Shown here: piece after piece, positions 8,664 through 17,185 of the stretch
How the letters are laid out: the number at the start of each line of letters is the position of its first letter
Numbering within the stretch: the stretch's first letter is position 1
Assembly: GCA_017455665.1 (NCBI GenBank)
Contig: JAFSZN010000003.1
Location: 1-32,721 of the forward strand
Direction: 5' to 3'
Length of the DNA: 32,721 nt
Source: Lentisphaeria bacterium
GTDB taxonomy: Bacteria; Verrucomicrobiota; Lentisphaeria; Victivallales; UBA1829
Made by a program: the position numbers and the translations under genes
The notes under the pieces: model-generated
The model's input: only the letters and a program-made list of their open reading frames with translations
Databases searched by the model: none
Told to the model about the DNA's origin: nothing

Positions 8664-10457
8664 TTACATGGCGTCGGGGATGCCGATCGTGAGGGCGGCA
8701 AGGCCGTCCGCGAGGATGTCGCGCACGGCGAAGCAGAGCGCCAGGCGCATCGTGCGGACCGCGGGGTCGCCGGCGTTCAGCACCTGCTTTTCGCGGTAGA
8801 AGCGGTTGAAGAGTTTCGCGAGGTCGAGCAGGTAGTTCACGAGGATGGAGCAGTCCATCTTGTCGGCGGAGGACCGGATGGCGTCTGCGTATCGCAGGGA
8901 TGCCACGGCGAGCGCCTTCTCCTCCGGCGAATCCGCGAGCGACCAGTCGACGGACGCGGGGTCGAACGCGATCCCGGCGTCATTGCATTTGCGCACGATG
9001 GAGTTGATGCGGGCGCAGACGTACTGCACGTACGGGCCGGTGTCGCCCTCGAATTTCAGCGAAGCCTGCGGATCGAACATGATCGTGGTCTTCGGGTTGA
9101 ACTTCAGCAGCATGAACTTCAGCGCGCCCATGCCGATGGTCTCGCTGCGCGCCTCCAGGTCGGCTGGCGGTTCCTCGCCTTCCTTCACGCGCTCCATCGC
9201 GGCCGACTTCGCCAGAGAGTGCATCTCGTCGAAGAGGTCGTCCGCGTCGACAACGGTCCCCTCGCGGCTCTTCATGCGGCCGGACGGCAGGTTGACCATG
9301 CCGTAGGAGAGGTGGTAGAGGCTGTCCGCCCAGGCGTAGCCAAGGCGGCCGAGGATGGTGAAGAGCATGCGGAAATGCAGGTTCTGTTCGTCGCCGACGA
9401 CCCAGACCATGGTGTCCGGGTGGTGTTCCTCGTGCTTGAGGATCGTGGTGCCGATGTCCTGCGTGATGTAGACGCTGGTGCCGTCCTTGCGGAGGAGGAC
9501 TTTCTCGCCGAGCTTGCCGAGGTCGACCGTGACCGCGCCGTCCGCGCGCCTGCCGAAGATGCCCTTCGCGAGGGCGTCGGCGATGACGTCCTTGCCGAGC
9601 AGATAGGTCTGGCTTTCGAGGTAGGTCTTGTCGAAATGCACGCCCATGCGGCGGTACGTCTCGTTGAACCCGTCGATGACCCACTTGTTCATGGTGGTCC
9701 ACAGGGCGCGGACTTCGGGATCGCCGGCTTCCCACTTGCGGAGCATCTCCTGCGCCTGCCTGCCGAGTTCGGTTTCGAGGAAGAGATCGTCGGAGGACTT
9801 GTCGGCGAACTCGGGATGCGCCGCCTTCAGCTCCCTGACCTCGTCGGACAGCATCTGGTTGAACTTGACGTAGAAATTGCCGACGTAGTGGTCGCCCTTG
9901 ATCCCCGCCTGTTCCGGCGTGACGCCGTTCCCGGTCAGCTTGTACGCGAGCATGGACTTGCAGATGTGGATGCCGCGGTCGTTGATGAGGTTGACGGGCA
10001 CGACCGTGTGCCCGGCACGCGCCATCACGCTGGCGAGCGTCATGCCGATACAGTTGTTGCGGACGTGGCCGAGGTGCTGCGGCTTGTTCGTGTTCGGAGC
10101 GGAGAACTCGATGAGGATCTTGCGGCGGGCGCCCTCCGGGAACGGCACGTCGGCGAGGAGCGACTTCACGTCCGAGACGGAGTCGCGGAACAGCGCGGCG
10201 GGCTTGAGCGTGATGTTCACGAACGCCTTGATCTTTTCGGCGGAAACCACGTCCGGGTCCTTCGTCAGGAGCTCGGCGGTCTCGGCGGCAAGCGCGTCCG
10301 GCGCGCTCTTCAGCGCCTTCGCGAGGCGGAAGCAGTTCACGGTCAGGTCGCCGTTCATGCCGGCGGGACACGGCTCCCACGGGATATCGAACGAGGCATC
10401 AAGGGAACGCGAGGCGCGGAAGGAATCCGCCAGACGGGAAAGGCATTGGATTTTCAT
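8664..10457 (-). CDS. argS: Arginine--tRNA ligase
   Basis: Class I aminoacyl-tRNA synthetase charging tRNA-Arg in the cytosol. The 597-residue protein has the HIGH-type motif HLGH (128-131) in SAPNTNKPQHLGHVRNN, the ArgRS INDRG motif (158-162), and MKSREGTVVDADDL (395-408) in place of KMSKS, as in many bacterial ArgRS. It also has GDTGPYVQYVCARI before the C-terminal helical anticodon-binding (DALR) domain. The N-terminal 90 residues are the tRNA D-loop-recognising add-on domain. The reading frame is open far upstream, but the ATG at 10457 gives a normal N-terminus and falls 29 nt after the manA-like stop. The upstream extension would overlap manA entirely and is not real. Confidence 0.97.
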   Translation of the reverse strand: MKIQCLSRLADSFRASRSLDASFDIPWEPCPAGMNGDLTVNCFRLAKALKSAPDALAAETAELLTKDPDVVSAEKIKAFVNITLKPAALFRDSVSDVKSLLADVPFPEGARRKILIEFSAPNTNKPQHLGHVRNNCIGMTLASVMARAGHTVVPVNLINDRGIHICKSMLAYKLTGNGVTPEQAGIKGDHYVGNFYVKFNQMLSDEVRELKAAHPEFADKSSDDLFLETELGRQAQEMLRKWEAGDPEVRALWTTMNKWVIDGFNETYRRMGVHFDKTYLESQTYLLGKDVIADALAKGIFGRRADGAVTVDLGKLGEKVLLRKDGTSVYITQDIGTTILKHEEHHPDTMVWVVGDEQNLHFRMLFTILGRLGYAWADSLYHLSYGMVNLPSGRMKSREGTVVDADDLFDEMHSLAKSAAMERVKEGEEPPADLEARSETIGMGALKFMLLKFNPKTTIMFDPQASLKFEGDTGPYVQYVCARINSIVRKCNDAGIAFDPASVDWSLADSPEEKALAVASLRYADAIRSSADKMDCSILVNYLLDLAKLFNRFYREKQVLNAGDPAVRTMRLALCFAVRDILADGLAALTIGIPDAM

Positions 10458-10486
10458 GAAACGGAAAAGGTTGGTATGGGATTGGA

Positions 10487-11488
10487 TTAAAGCGTTGTGC
10501 GGATCAGCGTGACCGGAGCGGACGGCTTCACGCGAATGATGTAGGATCCGATCGCGGCAGGCAGCAGGGCGGTCATGCCGCGCGGAATGGTCGCCGTTTC
10601 GCCGCGGACCTCCACGTCCACCGGGCCGCTGACGGCGGTCAGCAGGTGGAAACTGCGCGTGGAACGGGTCGTGTCCGGCCAGTCTCCGGCGAGACGGAGC
10701 TCGTCGCAGCGGAACTGCGGACAACGGTTGATGATCGCGTATTTGCGGTTGCGTGCGGCTTTGTCGCTGACGCCCGCGATGCGTGCCGGGGTGCGGTCCA
10801 CGAAATCGGCGCAGGAAAGCCCTTCCTCGACACGGAGCCCCTGCTCGGGATCGGAGATTCCCCAGTCGTTCAGCAGAAAATCGGTATTGCTGTTCTGCTG
10901 GATCTCGAGCACCAGGTTTCCGGGGTCGATGCAGTGGATGCGTCCGGCGTTGACGAAATACGCGTCGCCGCTCACGGAATCGAAGGTCTGGAGCACGCTC
11001 TCCACGTCGGGCGTCGGCAGCAGTTCGAGAAAACGGTGGCGCGTGGCGGTCGGACGAAGCCCGACCATGACTTTCGAGCCCGGTTCGGCGTCCAGGACAT
11101 ACCACATCTTCGTCTTCGGCTCCGCGCCGTTTCCGATCCGGTTGGCGGCGTTCATGTCCGGATTCACTTGAAGCGGAAGGCGTTCCCCGGTATCCAGGAT
11201 CTTCACCATCAGCGGGAACCGCGCGGCGCGGATCATGTCGCCGGTCAGGTAGGACGGACCGATCATCGTGCAGAGTTCGTGGATCGTCTTTCCCGCCAGC
11301 GCGCCGTTCGAGATCACGCTCTCGATCCCTTCGCGGTCGCAGATATCCCAGGCTTCGCCGTACGGGCCTTCCTCCGAGGGAAGTTCGCGGTTCAGGACGC
11401 GTGCGAGCTTGGAGCCGCCCCACGGCGTCCGGCGGTACATCGGCTCAAACAAAAGAGGATACAAATCGTCTCTGGAAAAAGTTGTCAT
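10487..11488 (-). CDS. Class I mannose-6-phosphate isomerase homologue with degenerate active site
   Basis: A 333-residue cupin-fold protein of the short (Bacillus-type) phosphomannose isomerase family: EPMYRRTPWGG (15-25), GEAWDICDRE (44-53), FPLMVKILDTGERLPLQV (91-108), MWYVLDAEPG and LEIQQNS (194-200). The expected QVHPD zinc motif reads QVNPD (N109), the expected KTE reads KTK (K127), and the expected TYRxYDWGR reads TDFLLNDWGI (202-211), losing the conserved Arg and Tyr. Only Q107 and H185 of the usual zinc ligands remain. It may still isomerise by another route, but a pseudoenzyme or altered function is plausible. It is the first gene of the run with argS and the GT2 enzyme, from the promoter at 11529-11556. 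Family assignment is secure; activity is doubtful. Confidence 0.85.
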   Translation of the reverse strand: MTTFSRDDLYPLLFEPMYRRTPWGGSKLARVLNRELPSEEGPYGEAWDICDREGIESVISNGALAGKTIHELCTMIGPSYLTGDMIRAARFPLMVKILDTGERLPLQVNPDMNAANRIGNGAEPKTKMWYVLDAEPGSKVMVGLRPTATRHRFLELLPTPDVESVLQTFDSVSGDAYFVNAGRIHCIDPGNLVLEIQQNSNTDFLLNDWGISDPEQGLRVEEGLSCADFVDRTPARIAGVSDKAARNRKYAIINRCPQFRCDELRLAGDWPDTTRSTRSFHLLTAVSGPVDVEVRGETATIPRGMTALLPAAIGSYIIRVKPSAPVTLIRTTL

Positions 11489-11528
11489 CGGCAGAAAATC
11501 CGTTCACGTTTTTACATTTCGACAATAC

Positions 11529-11556
11529 AATATACTACACGAACCGGAAATAACAA
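11529..11556 (-). promoter_or_regulatory. Promoter of the manA-like > argS > GT2 unit
   Basis: Minus-strand TTGTTA (11556-11551), 16-nt spacer, TATATT (11534-11529). Predicted leader is about 35 nt. The surrounding 11489-11666 gap is otherwise AT-rich, with a T7/A8 stretch near 11570-11590 that might weakly terminate the preceding gene. Confidence 0.55.
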
Positions 11557-11666
11557 ACCGCACAGCGTTTTTTTTCAGAAAAAAAGCATGCGTCGCGCCG
11601 CCCGGTCCCGCAGGAAAAGCGGAAGGAAAGGCGGAGCGGGCTTTTTCCGGAAATGGACTCCGCGGC

Positions 11667-13814
11667 TCAGGCGTGCTTCATGCGCCCGAAGAGATTGCCG
11701 TATTTCTTCAGGTTCAGCGACTCGACGAACGACGCGATCTTGGTCGTGGTGGAGCACGGATCGATGGAGGCGTCCATGCAGTCGCCCTCCAGCGCCAGCA
11801 TCGGCAGACCGGCCTCCTCGAGCTCTTCGCGCAGGAGCTTCGTGAACGGGCGGTCGGCGAGACTGCAGCGTCCGAATCCGTGCGTGTACAGGATGCAGCC
11901 GGTGAACTTCGCCTTCGCCGAAATGTCCTTCACGTACTTCACGCGCAGTTTCGGGTCCAGGAACCCGGTCGTGAGGAGCTTCCGCGCGAGCGATTCGTAC
12001 GGGTGTTTCGGGTCGAGCGGCGCCCAGCCGACGAAGTTGGTCTCCTCGAACACGATCGGGGCGTTGCAGACGGTCTCGATGTAGTCGAGGTGCTTGGAGT
12101 CGTAGAACGGCGGCAGGTGGAGCCAGAGCAGCCGGTGCGTGTCGTCGATGGAATAGCGCTTCTCCGCCCATTCCTTCTTCTGGAGCAGTTCCTCGTAGTA
12201 GGTCTTCTGGATGTCGACGAGCTCCTGCGTGCCCCAGAGCTGGCTGAAGATGACGGCGTTGTAGACCGCCTCGGAGCCGCGGATCAGCGGCGGCGACGTC
12301 CAGCGCAGTTCGTTGCATTTGCGCGAGTAGTCCGCCGCGAGGTTGGACAGCACACAGGCTTCCTCCAGGCGCGCTGGATCGAGCTTGCGTCCGAGCGCTT
12401 TCTCCATCTCCTCGACCGACTGGCGCAGACCGTCGGCGATCTGCCCGACAGCGTTGGTGTTCGCCAGGTTGATCGGCGTGTGCAGGGAATAGAACCGGTC
12501 CTCGAATCCGTAGGTGCGCGCGAGGTCGGCGAAGATGCGTTCGCCCTGCTGGCACGGCTGGCTGGTGGAGACCGCGAAATCGGGCGTCTTCAGCGGCAGG
12601 CCCTCCAGCATGCGCAGGAAGGAGCAGGTCTGCTGGTCGAACCCCTTGCGGGCGGCGACGTCCAGCGCGGCCTTCACGCGTTTCGAGCTGCGTCCGAAGA
12701 GCGCGGCGTACGTTTCCAGCGTCAGGATGCGCGCGCCAAACGCGTTCAGGATCTCGGTCGGGAAGAAGAGGTTGCGCCAGATGGTCGGCTTGTCCTTCTC
12801 GCCGAAGAGGAACGCGCGTTTGTTGCCGACCACGCGCATCGTGACGGATTTCTGGCGGGTCGGCTCGTACTGGACGGGGTCCGGGTCGAGCTTGCCGCGC
12901 AGTTTGCTGTATTCGAGCGCGAGGACGGCGGCGCCGAGCGCGCCCATCACGTTGTGGAATTCCGGGATGATGATCTCGCACCCGGTGATCTCCTTCATGA
13001 AGTACGCCACGGCATGGTTCGACGCCACGCCGCCCTGGAACAGGATCGGGTGCGCGGGGTCGTGGTGCATCAGCATCTGGCCGACGCCGTTCAGGATCGT
13101 ACGCGCCTGCGCCCGGCATGCCCCGGCGAGCAGGTCGCCCATCGGGATGCGGTTCTTGAACTTGTTGATGGACGTGGCGGAGAGCACGGCGCAGACGGAG
13201 CTGAACTCGGTCTTCGCGTCGTAGTTCACCTTGTCCGCCATTTCCTCGACCGGGATGCCGAGCTTGGCGGCGACACTGTCGAGGTAGCTTCCGGTGCCCG
13301 CGGCGCACACGCCGGACATCATGGACACCCACATGCCCATCTTGTGGTTGAAGACCATGCATTTGCTGTCCTGGCCGCCGCAGTCGATGATCGCGTCCAC
13401 GTTCGGGTAGTAGCGTTTCGCCCCGGCGACGTGCGCGGAGACTTCGCTGACCTGGAAATCGTACGGAATGAAGCGCTTCGTGTCCTCGACGATCTGGCTG
13501 CCCGTCACGACCGTGCAGGCGATGTCCCCGGCGTGGATGCCGCTGTCAACCGCGGCCTTCGCAACCTCGGCGGTCGTCTCGCATGTGATGTTTCCGGCGT
13601 TCAGTCCCGCTTCGGAGAAGAACGTGGCGAGGGTCTTCTTCAGCGCGCCCATGTTGCAGCGTCCGCAGGAAGTGCAGCGGCCCGTGCAGGAAAGCTGACC
13701 GGAATCCACCGGCTTCGTGCGCTGGTAGGTCGTATGCACCACGCGGCCTTTATCGGTGATGACAACGGCCTTGAATGTCGTGGATCCGATATCGATCCCG
13801 AGGTAGTATTTCAT
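11667..13814 (-). CDS. Fused 2-hydroxyacyl-CoA dehydratase activase (BcrA/BadF/HgdC type) and HgdB-like component
   Basis: A 715-residue iron-sulfur protein. Residues 1-305 are an ASKHA ATPase of the BadF/BcrA/HgdC type: GIDIGSTTFKAVV, DCGGQDSK (144-151), GVCAAGTGSYL with C170, SSVCAV with C208 and QGGVASNH. The two cysteines are spaced as in the activase that holds a [4Fe-4S] cluster between subunits and drives ATP-dependent electron injection. Residues about 370-715 resemble the HgdB-type dehydratase/reductase partner (TSQPCQQGE, CNELRWTSPP, GFGRCSLADRPF, EGDCMD). A four-Cys insertion C43-x3-C-x2-C-x2-C53 sits in the ATPase domain. Substrate is unknown; fused relatives are common in anaerobes and often lack an assigned reaction. 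ATG 13814 is preferred over TTG 13826, since MKYYLGIDIG begins the ATPase strand. The gene appears to be transcribed alone. Confidence 0.88.
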   Translation of the reverse strand: MKYYLGIDIGSTTFKAVVITDKGRVVHTTYQRTKPVDSGQLSCTGRCTSCGRCNMGALKKTLATFFSEAGLNAGNITCETTAEVAKAAVDSGIHAGDIACTVVTGSQIVEDTKRFIPYDFQVSEVSAHVAGAKRYYPNVDAIIDCGGQDSKCMVFNHKMGMWVSMMSGVCAAGTGSYLDSVAAKLGIPVEEMADKVNYDAKTEFSSVCAVLSATSINKFKNRIPMGDLLAGACRAQARTILNGVGQMLMHHDPAHPILFQGGVASNHAVAYFMKEITGCEIIIPEFHNVMGALGAAVLALEYSKLRGKLDPDPVQYEPTRQKSVTMRVVGNKRAFLFGEKDKPTIWRNLFFPTEILNAFGARILTLETYAALFGRSSKRVKAALDVAARKGFDQQTCSFLRMLEGLPLKTPDFAVSTSQPCQQGERIFADLARTYGFEDRFYSLHTPINLANTNAVGQIADGLRQSVEEMEKALGRKLDPARLEEACVLSNLAADYSRKCNELRWTSPPLIRGSEAVYNAVIFSQLWGTQELVDIQKTYYEELLQKKEWAEKRYSIDDTHRLLWLHLPPFYDSKHLDYIETVCNAPIVFEETNFVGWAPLDPKHPYESLARKLLTTGFLDPKLRVKYVKDISAKAKFTGCILYTHGFGRCSLADRPFTKLLREELEEAGLPMLALEGDCMDASIDPCSTTTKIASFVESLNLKKYGNLFGRMKHA

Positions 13815-13841
13815 CAATAGCACCAAAAAAGCGATTGTGGT

Positions 13842-13859
13842 TAGATAAAAAATTATCTA
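13842..13859. promoter_or_regulatory. Perfect inverted repeat over the predicted transcription start of the activase gene
   Basis: TAGATAA-AAAA-TTATCTA, a 7-4-7 perfect palindrome just downstream of the -10 element. Its place at about -3 to +15 suits a repressor operator. It could also form a small 5' hairpin in the mRNA. Confidence 0.5.
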
Positions 13860-13862
13860 TAT

Positions 13863-13891
13863 AATATACCCCGTTTTTCTCCCTTTTCCAA
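13863..13891 (-). promoter_or_regulatory. Promoter of the activase fusion gene
   Basis: Minus-strand TTGGAA (13891-13886), 17-nt spacer, TATATT (13868-13863) in the context GGGGTATATTAT. The same context occurs at the lpxA promoter. Predicted start of transcription is near 13856. Confidence 0.65.
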
Positions 13892-13950
13892 TCAAAATCA
13901 AAAATAAAAGAGTTTTCCATCCAAACCATGTGGAGGAAGGTCGGTCCCCG

Positions 13951-13991
13951 ATATAATAAAAAATCCCTCCGGACATGAATCCGAAGGGATT
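13951..13991 (-). terminator. Intrinsic terminator after prfB
   Basis: On the minus strand a 12-bp stem (13991-13980 pairing with 13973-13962, one G-U pair, 6-nt loop) is followed directly by TTTTATTATAT. It lies 25 nt past the prfB stop and closes the tig-clpP-clpX-eda-prfB run. Confidence 0.88.
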
Positions 13992-14016
13992 GAAAAGCAC
14001 GTCGAAAACGCGAGGA

Positions 14017-15108
14017 TCAATGGCGCTCGCGGAGCCAGGCTTCAACGAACTGGTCCAGATCGCCGTCGAGCACGGCGGCGGTGTTGCCGGTCTCGACGCC
14101 GGTGCGGAGGTCCTTCACCATCTGGTACGGCTGAAGCACGTAGGAACGGATCTGGTTGCCCCAGGAGTTGTCGGTCTTCTCGCCGGAGATCTGCGCCGCC
14201 TGTTGACGGCGTTTTTCCTCTTCGAGTTCGTACAGGCGCGCCTTCAGCATCTGCATCGCCATCGCGCGGTTCTTGTGCTGGGAGCGTTCCACCTGGCAGG
14301 AGACGACCACGCCGGTCGGCAGGTGGGTGATGCGGACCGCGCTGTCCGTACGGTTCACGTACTGGCCGCCCGCGCCGGACGCGCGGTAGGTATCGACGCG
14401 GAGGTCCTTCTCGTCGATCTCGATGTCGATCTCGTCCTCGATTTCGGGGAAGGCGTCGACGGAGGCGAACGACGTGTGGCGGCGCGCGTTGGCGTCGAAC
14501 GGGGAGATGCGCACGAGTCGGTGCACGCCGCGTTCGGCGCGCATGTAGCCGTAGACGAACTCGCCGGTGACCTTCAGAACGGCGCTCTTGATGCCGGCTT
14601 CGTCGCCGGGCTGCATGTCGATGATCTCGTCCTGGAATCCGCGGCGTTCGAACCAGCGGCGGTACATGCGGAGCAGGATGCTTGCCCAGTCGCAGGACTC
14701 GGTGCCGCCCGCACCCGCGTGGATGTACACGAAGCTGTTGCAGCGGTCGAACTTGCCGGAGAGGAAGCTCACGATCTCGAGCTTGGAAAGCGCGGCCTCG
14801 AGCTTCGCCCAGGCGTCGTCGGATTCGTCCAGAAACGACGGGTCCTCCTCGGCGAGCTCGGCGATCGCGAGGAAGTCATCCGCCTCGCGTTTGAGCTTGT
14901 TGAACGGCTCGACGATGTTCTTGCAGGAGGAGAGCTTCTGCACGGTCGCCTGCGCCTTTTCCTTGTCGTCCCAGAAATCGTTCTGCGCCATGGTCTTTTC
15001 GATGTCGGCGATCTGCGCCAGCGTCTCGTCCACGTGCAGGTACTTTGACAGCTTCGACAGGCGTTCGGTCAGGTCCGCGCCGTGCGCTTTGACTTCGTCA
15101 ATGGTCAT
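14017..15108 (-). CDS. prfB: Peptide chain release factor 2, in one unbroken frame
   Basis: Recognises UGA/UAA stop codons and releases the peptide. The 363-residue protein has the RF2-specific SPF tripeptide (202-204), the catalytic GGQ (247-249) in SGAGGQYVNRTDSAVRITH, and AGAGGTESCDWA (131-142). The ATG at 15108 has a GGAGA site 6 nt upstream. In most bacteria prfB needs a programmed +1 frameshift at an in-frame UGA about 25 codons in. Here the matching place (SKYLHVD, residues 21-27) reads AAGTACCTGCACGTG without a stop, so autoregulation by frameshifting is absent. It is the last gene of its run, 18 nt after eda, with a terminator behind it. Confidence 0.97.
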   Translation of the reverse strand: MTIDEVKAHGADLTERLSKLSKYLHVDETLAQIADIEKTMAQNDFWDDKEKAQATVQKLSSCKNIVEPFNKLKREADDFLAIAELAEEDPSFLDESDDAWAKLEAALSKLEIVSFLSGKFDRCNSFVYIHAGAGGTESCDWASILLRMYRRWFERRGFQDEIIDMQPGDEAGIKSAVLKVTGEFVYGYMRAERGVHRLVRISPFDANARRHTSFASVDAFPEIEDEIDIEIDEKDLRVDTYRASGAGGQYVNRTDSAVRITHLPTGVVVSCQVERSQHKNRAMAMQMLKARLYELEEEKRRQQAAQISGEKTDNSWGNQIRSYVLQPYQMVKDLRTGVETGNTAAVLDGDLDQFVEAWLRERH

Positions 15109-15126
15109 TCGTTGTCTCCAAAGGGA

Positions 15127-15789
15127 TTATGCCAGGCTGCGCACGAGCGCCACGGCGTCGGCGACCGCCTGCCCGATGGCGTCCCAGTTACCGGCGCGCA
15201 TGTCGGCGGTCTTGCCGAGCCAGGTGCCGCCGACGGCCGCGATCTCCGGGACCGCCAGGTAGTCGGCCGCGTTCGCGCTCGTCACGCCGCCGGTGGGCAT
15301 GAAGCGGACGCCGAGGTGCTTATAGGGCGCGATCAGGGATTTCAGGAACTTCACGCCGCCCGCGGCTTCCGCCGGGAAGTACTTCAGGAAACGGCAGCCC
15401 AGCTCCATCGCCTGTTCCGCCTCGGACGGGGTGCACACGCCCGGCGCGAACGGGAATCCGCATTTCACGGCTTCCTTCACGACGGTCGGGTTGAAGCCCG
15501 GCGCGACGGCGAACTTCGCGCCCGCCTCGAACGCCCGGTGCAGGTCGCGCACGTTCAGCACGGTGCCTGCGCCGAGATAGAGGCCGGGGAACTCCTTCGC
15601 GGCCGCGCGGATCACGCTCTCGGCGGCTTCGGTGCGGAACGTGATCTCGGCCGCCGGAAGCTGTTTTTCCTGGAGGACGGAGCACATTTTGAGGCCGTCT
15701 TCGAGATTGTCGAGGACCAGGACCGGGACGATCCGGATCGCGCTCAGGCGGTCAAGAGCGGCTTTGACGTTCTGCTGAAAAAGTTCCAT
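15127..15789 (-). CDS. eda: KDPG/KHG aldolase
   Basis: Class I aldolase that cleaves 2-keto-3-deoxy-6-phosphogluconate (or 4-hydroxy-2-oxoglutarate) to pyruvate and glyceraldehyde 3-phosphate (or glyoxylate). The 220-residue TIM barrel shows E48 in AEITFRTE, GAGTVL (73-78), the Schiff-base lysine K136 in LKYFPAE, and the phosphate-binding PTGG (165-168). Relatives acting on 6-phospho-2-dehydro-3-deoxygalactonate share this fold, so the exact substrate is open. The ribosome site is AAAGG, 9 nt before the ATG. It lies between clpX (58 nt gap) and prfB (18 nt gap); no edd or kdgK gene is in the window, so its pathway partners must be elsewhere. Confidence 0.9.
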   Translation of the reverse strand: MELFQQNVKAALDRLSAIRIVPVLVLDNLEDGLKMCSVLQEKQLPAAEITFRTEAAESVIRAAAKEFPGLYLGAGTVLNVRDLHRAFEAGAKFAVAPGFNPTVVKEAVKCGFPFAPGVCTPSEAEQAMELGCRFLKYFPAEAAGGVKFLKSLIAPYKHLGVRFMPTGGVTSANAADYLAVPEIAAVGGTWLGKTADMRAGNWDAIGQAVADAVALVRSLA

Positions 15790-15847
15790 GGTTGTTTGCC
15801 TTTCCTGTATGTGATTTGTTCGTTGTTGCGTTTTCCGTGAGGCGCGC

Positions 15848-17182
15848 TCATTTCTTCTTCAGGACGAGCTTCGCCGGAGCGCCGTTCACGGTCTCGTCCG
15901 TGATGACGCATTCCTTCACGTCCTGGCGCGACGGCACGTCGTACATCACGTCCAGCATGATGTCCTCCATGATGGAGCGGAGGCCGCGCGCGCCCGTGCC
16001 CTTTTCGTATGCCTTCTTCGCGAGCGCGGCGATGGCTTCGTCCGTGAAGGACAGCTTCACGCCTTCCATTTCCATGAGGGTCGTGTACTGGCGCACGATC
16101 GAGTTCTTCGGCTCGGTCAGGATGCGTTTCAGCGCCTCCTCGTCGAGCGGAGTGAGCGCGGCGGTGACGGGCATGCGGCCCATGAACTCGGGGATCATGC
16201 CGAAATGCACGAAGTCCTCGGGTTCGACGGCGGACAGCGGCGATTCGAGCAGGAGCTTGTTCTCCGCCTCGGTGCGCTTGTCCTCCTCGCTGGCGTTCTC
16301 CGTGCCCTGCGTGAAGCCGAGCACGTGACGGCCCACGCGGCGCTGGACGATCTTGTCCAGTCCGACGAACGCGCCGCCGCAGATGAAGAGGATGTTCGAG
16401 GTGTCGACGTGCAGGTATTCCTGCTGGGGGTGCTTGCGGCCGCCCTTCGGCGGGACGTTGGAGATGGTGCCCTCGAGGATCTTCAGGAGAGCCTGCTGGA
16501 CGCCTTCGCCGGAGACGTCGCGCGTGATGGAGACGTTCTGGCTCTTCTTCGCGATCTTGTCGATCTCGTCGACGTAGATGATGCCGACCTGCGCGCGGTC
16601 GAGGTCGTAGTCGGCGGCCTGCACGAGGCGCAGGATGATGTTTTCCACGTCCTCGCCCACGTACCCGGCTTCCGTCAGGGTCGTGGCGTCGGTGATGCAG
16701 AACGGCACGTCGAGCATTTTCGCGAGGGTGCGCGCGATAAGCGTCTTGCCGCTGCCGGTAGGGCCGATCAGCAGGACGTTGCTCTTGTCGAGGTCGACGT
16801 CGGAGGCGTCGTAGAGATTCTTCGATTTCAGGCGGTTGTAGTGGTTGTGCACCGCCACGGACAGGATCTTCTTCGCCTGCTCCTGGCCGATCACGTAACG
16901 GTCGAGCTCCGCCTTGATGTCGGCGGGCGTCGGCACGTTCAGATGGTCCACGAACGACGGCAGACGGCCGGACTTTTCGGCGGAGTCTTCAAATGCTTCC
17001 TCTTCATCGCCGGGCATGGAGGCGGATGGCTTCGCGCCGGGGAATCCGTTGCGGCTGAACAGCGTGTCGCAGATGGTCACGCAGTTGCGGCAGATGGAAG
17101 CGCCGCTCGGGCCGGTCAGCAGGCCGCCCTTCACTTCGCTTTCCGTGCGTCCGCAGAAAGAACAGCGTTCGGGTTTCTTCAT
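15848..17182 (-). CDS. clpX: ATP-dependent Clp protease ATP-binding subunit ClpX
   Basis: AAA+ unfoldase that recognises tagged proteins and threads them into ClpP. The 444-residue protein has the N-terminal zinc-binding domain (C7, C10, C31, C34), Walker A GPTGSGKT (140-147), pore loop GYVGEDVE (173-180), Walker [10 protein letters not shown] (201-209), the RKH motif in [10 protein letters not shown] (247-256), and an LGF tripeptide in VLGFTQG as the ClpP-contacting loop (IGF in E. coli). The sensor-2 region reads [13 protein letters not shown]. It begins only 3 nt after the clpP stop, so the two subunits are made together. Length and motifs are normal. Confidence 0.98.
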   Translation of the reverse strand: MKKPERCSFCGRTESEVKGGLLTGPSGASICRNCVTICDTLFSRNGFPGAKPSASMPGDEEEAFEDSAEKSGRLPSFVDHLNVPTPADIKAELDRYVIGQEQAKKILSVAVHNHYNRLKSKNLYDASDVDLDKSNVLLIGPTGSGKTLIARTLAKMLDVPFCITDATTLTEAGYVGEDVENIILRLVQAADYDLDRAQVGIIYVDEIDKIAKKSQNVSITRDVSGEGVQQALLKILEGTISNVPPKGGRKHPQQEYLHVDTSNILFICGGAFVGLDKIVQRRVGRHVLGFTQGTENASEEDKRTEAENKLLLESPLSAVEPEDFVHFGMIPEFMGRMPVTAALTPLDEEALKRILTEPKNSIVRQYTTLMEMEGVKLSFTDEAIAALAKKAYEKGTGARGLRSIMEDIMLDVMYDVPSRQDVKECVITDETVNGAPAKLVLKKK

Positions 17183-17185
17183 GGA

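Noticed and set aside
7854..10490. Plus-strand open frame of 878 codons over argS and the GT2 gene
   Set aside because: Shadow of two well-identified minus-strand genes, spanning their junction; no recognisable domain.
8664..11423. Longer argS frame starting inside manA
   Set aside because: The extra N-terminus is the shadow of manA; the ArgRS family start fits the ATG at 10457.
11268..13820. Plus-strand open frame of 850 codons over the activase fusion
   Set aside because: Antisense shadow; the minus strand carries the ATPase and cluster motifs.
13857..14045. Minus-strand 62-codon frame between prfB and the activase gene
   Set aside because: It covers the prfB terminator hairpin and the end of prfB in another frame and has no ribosome site.
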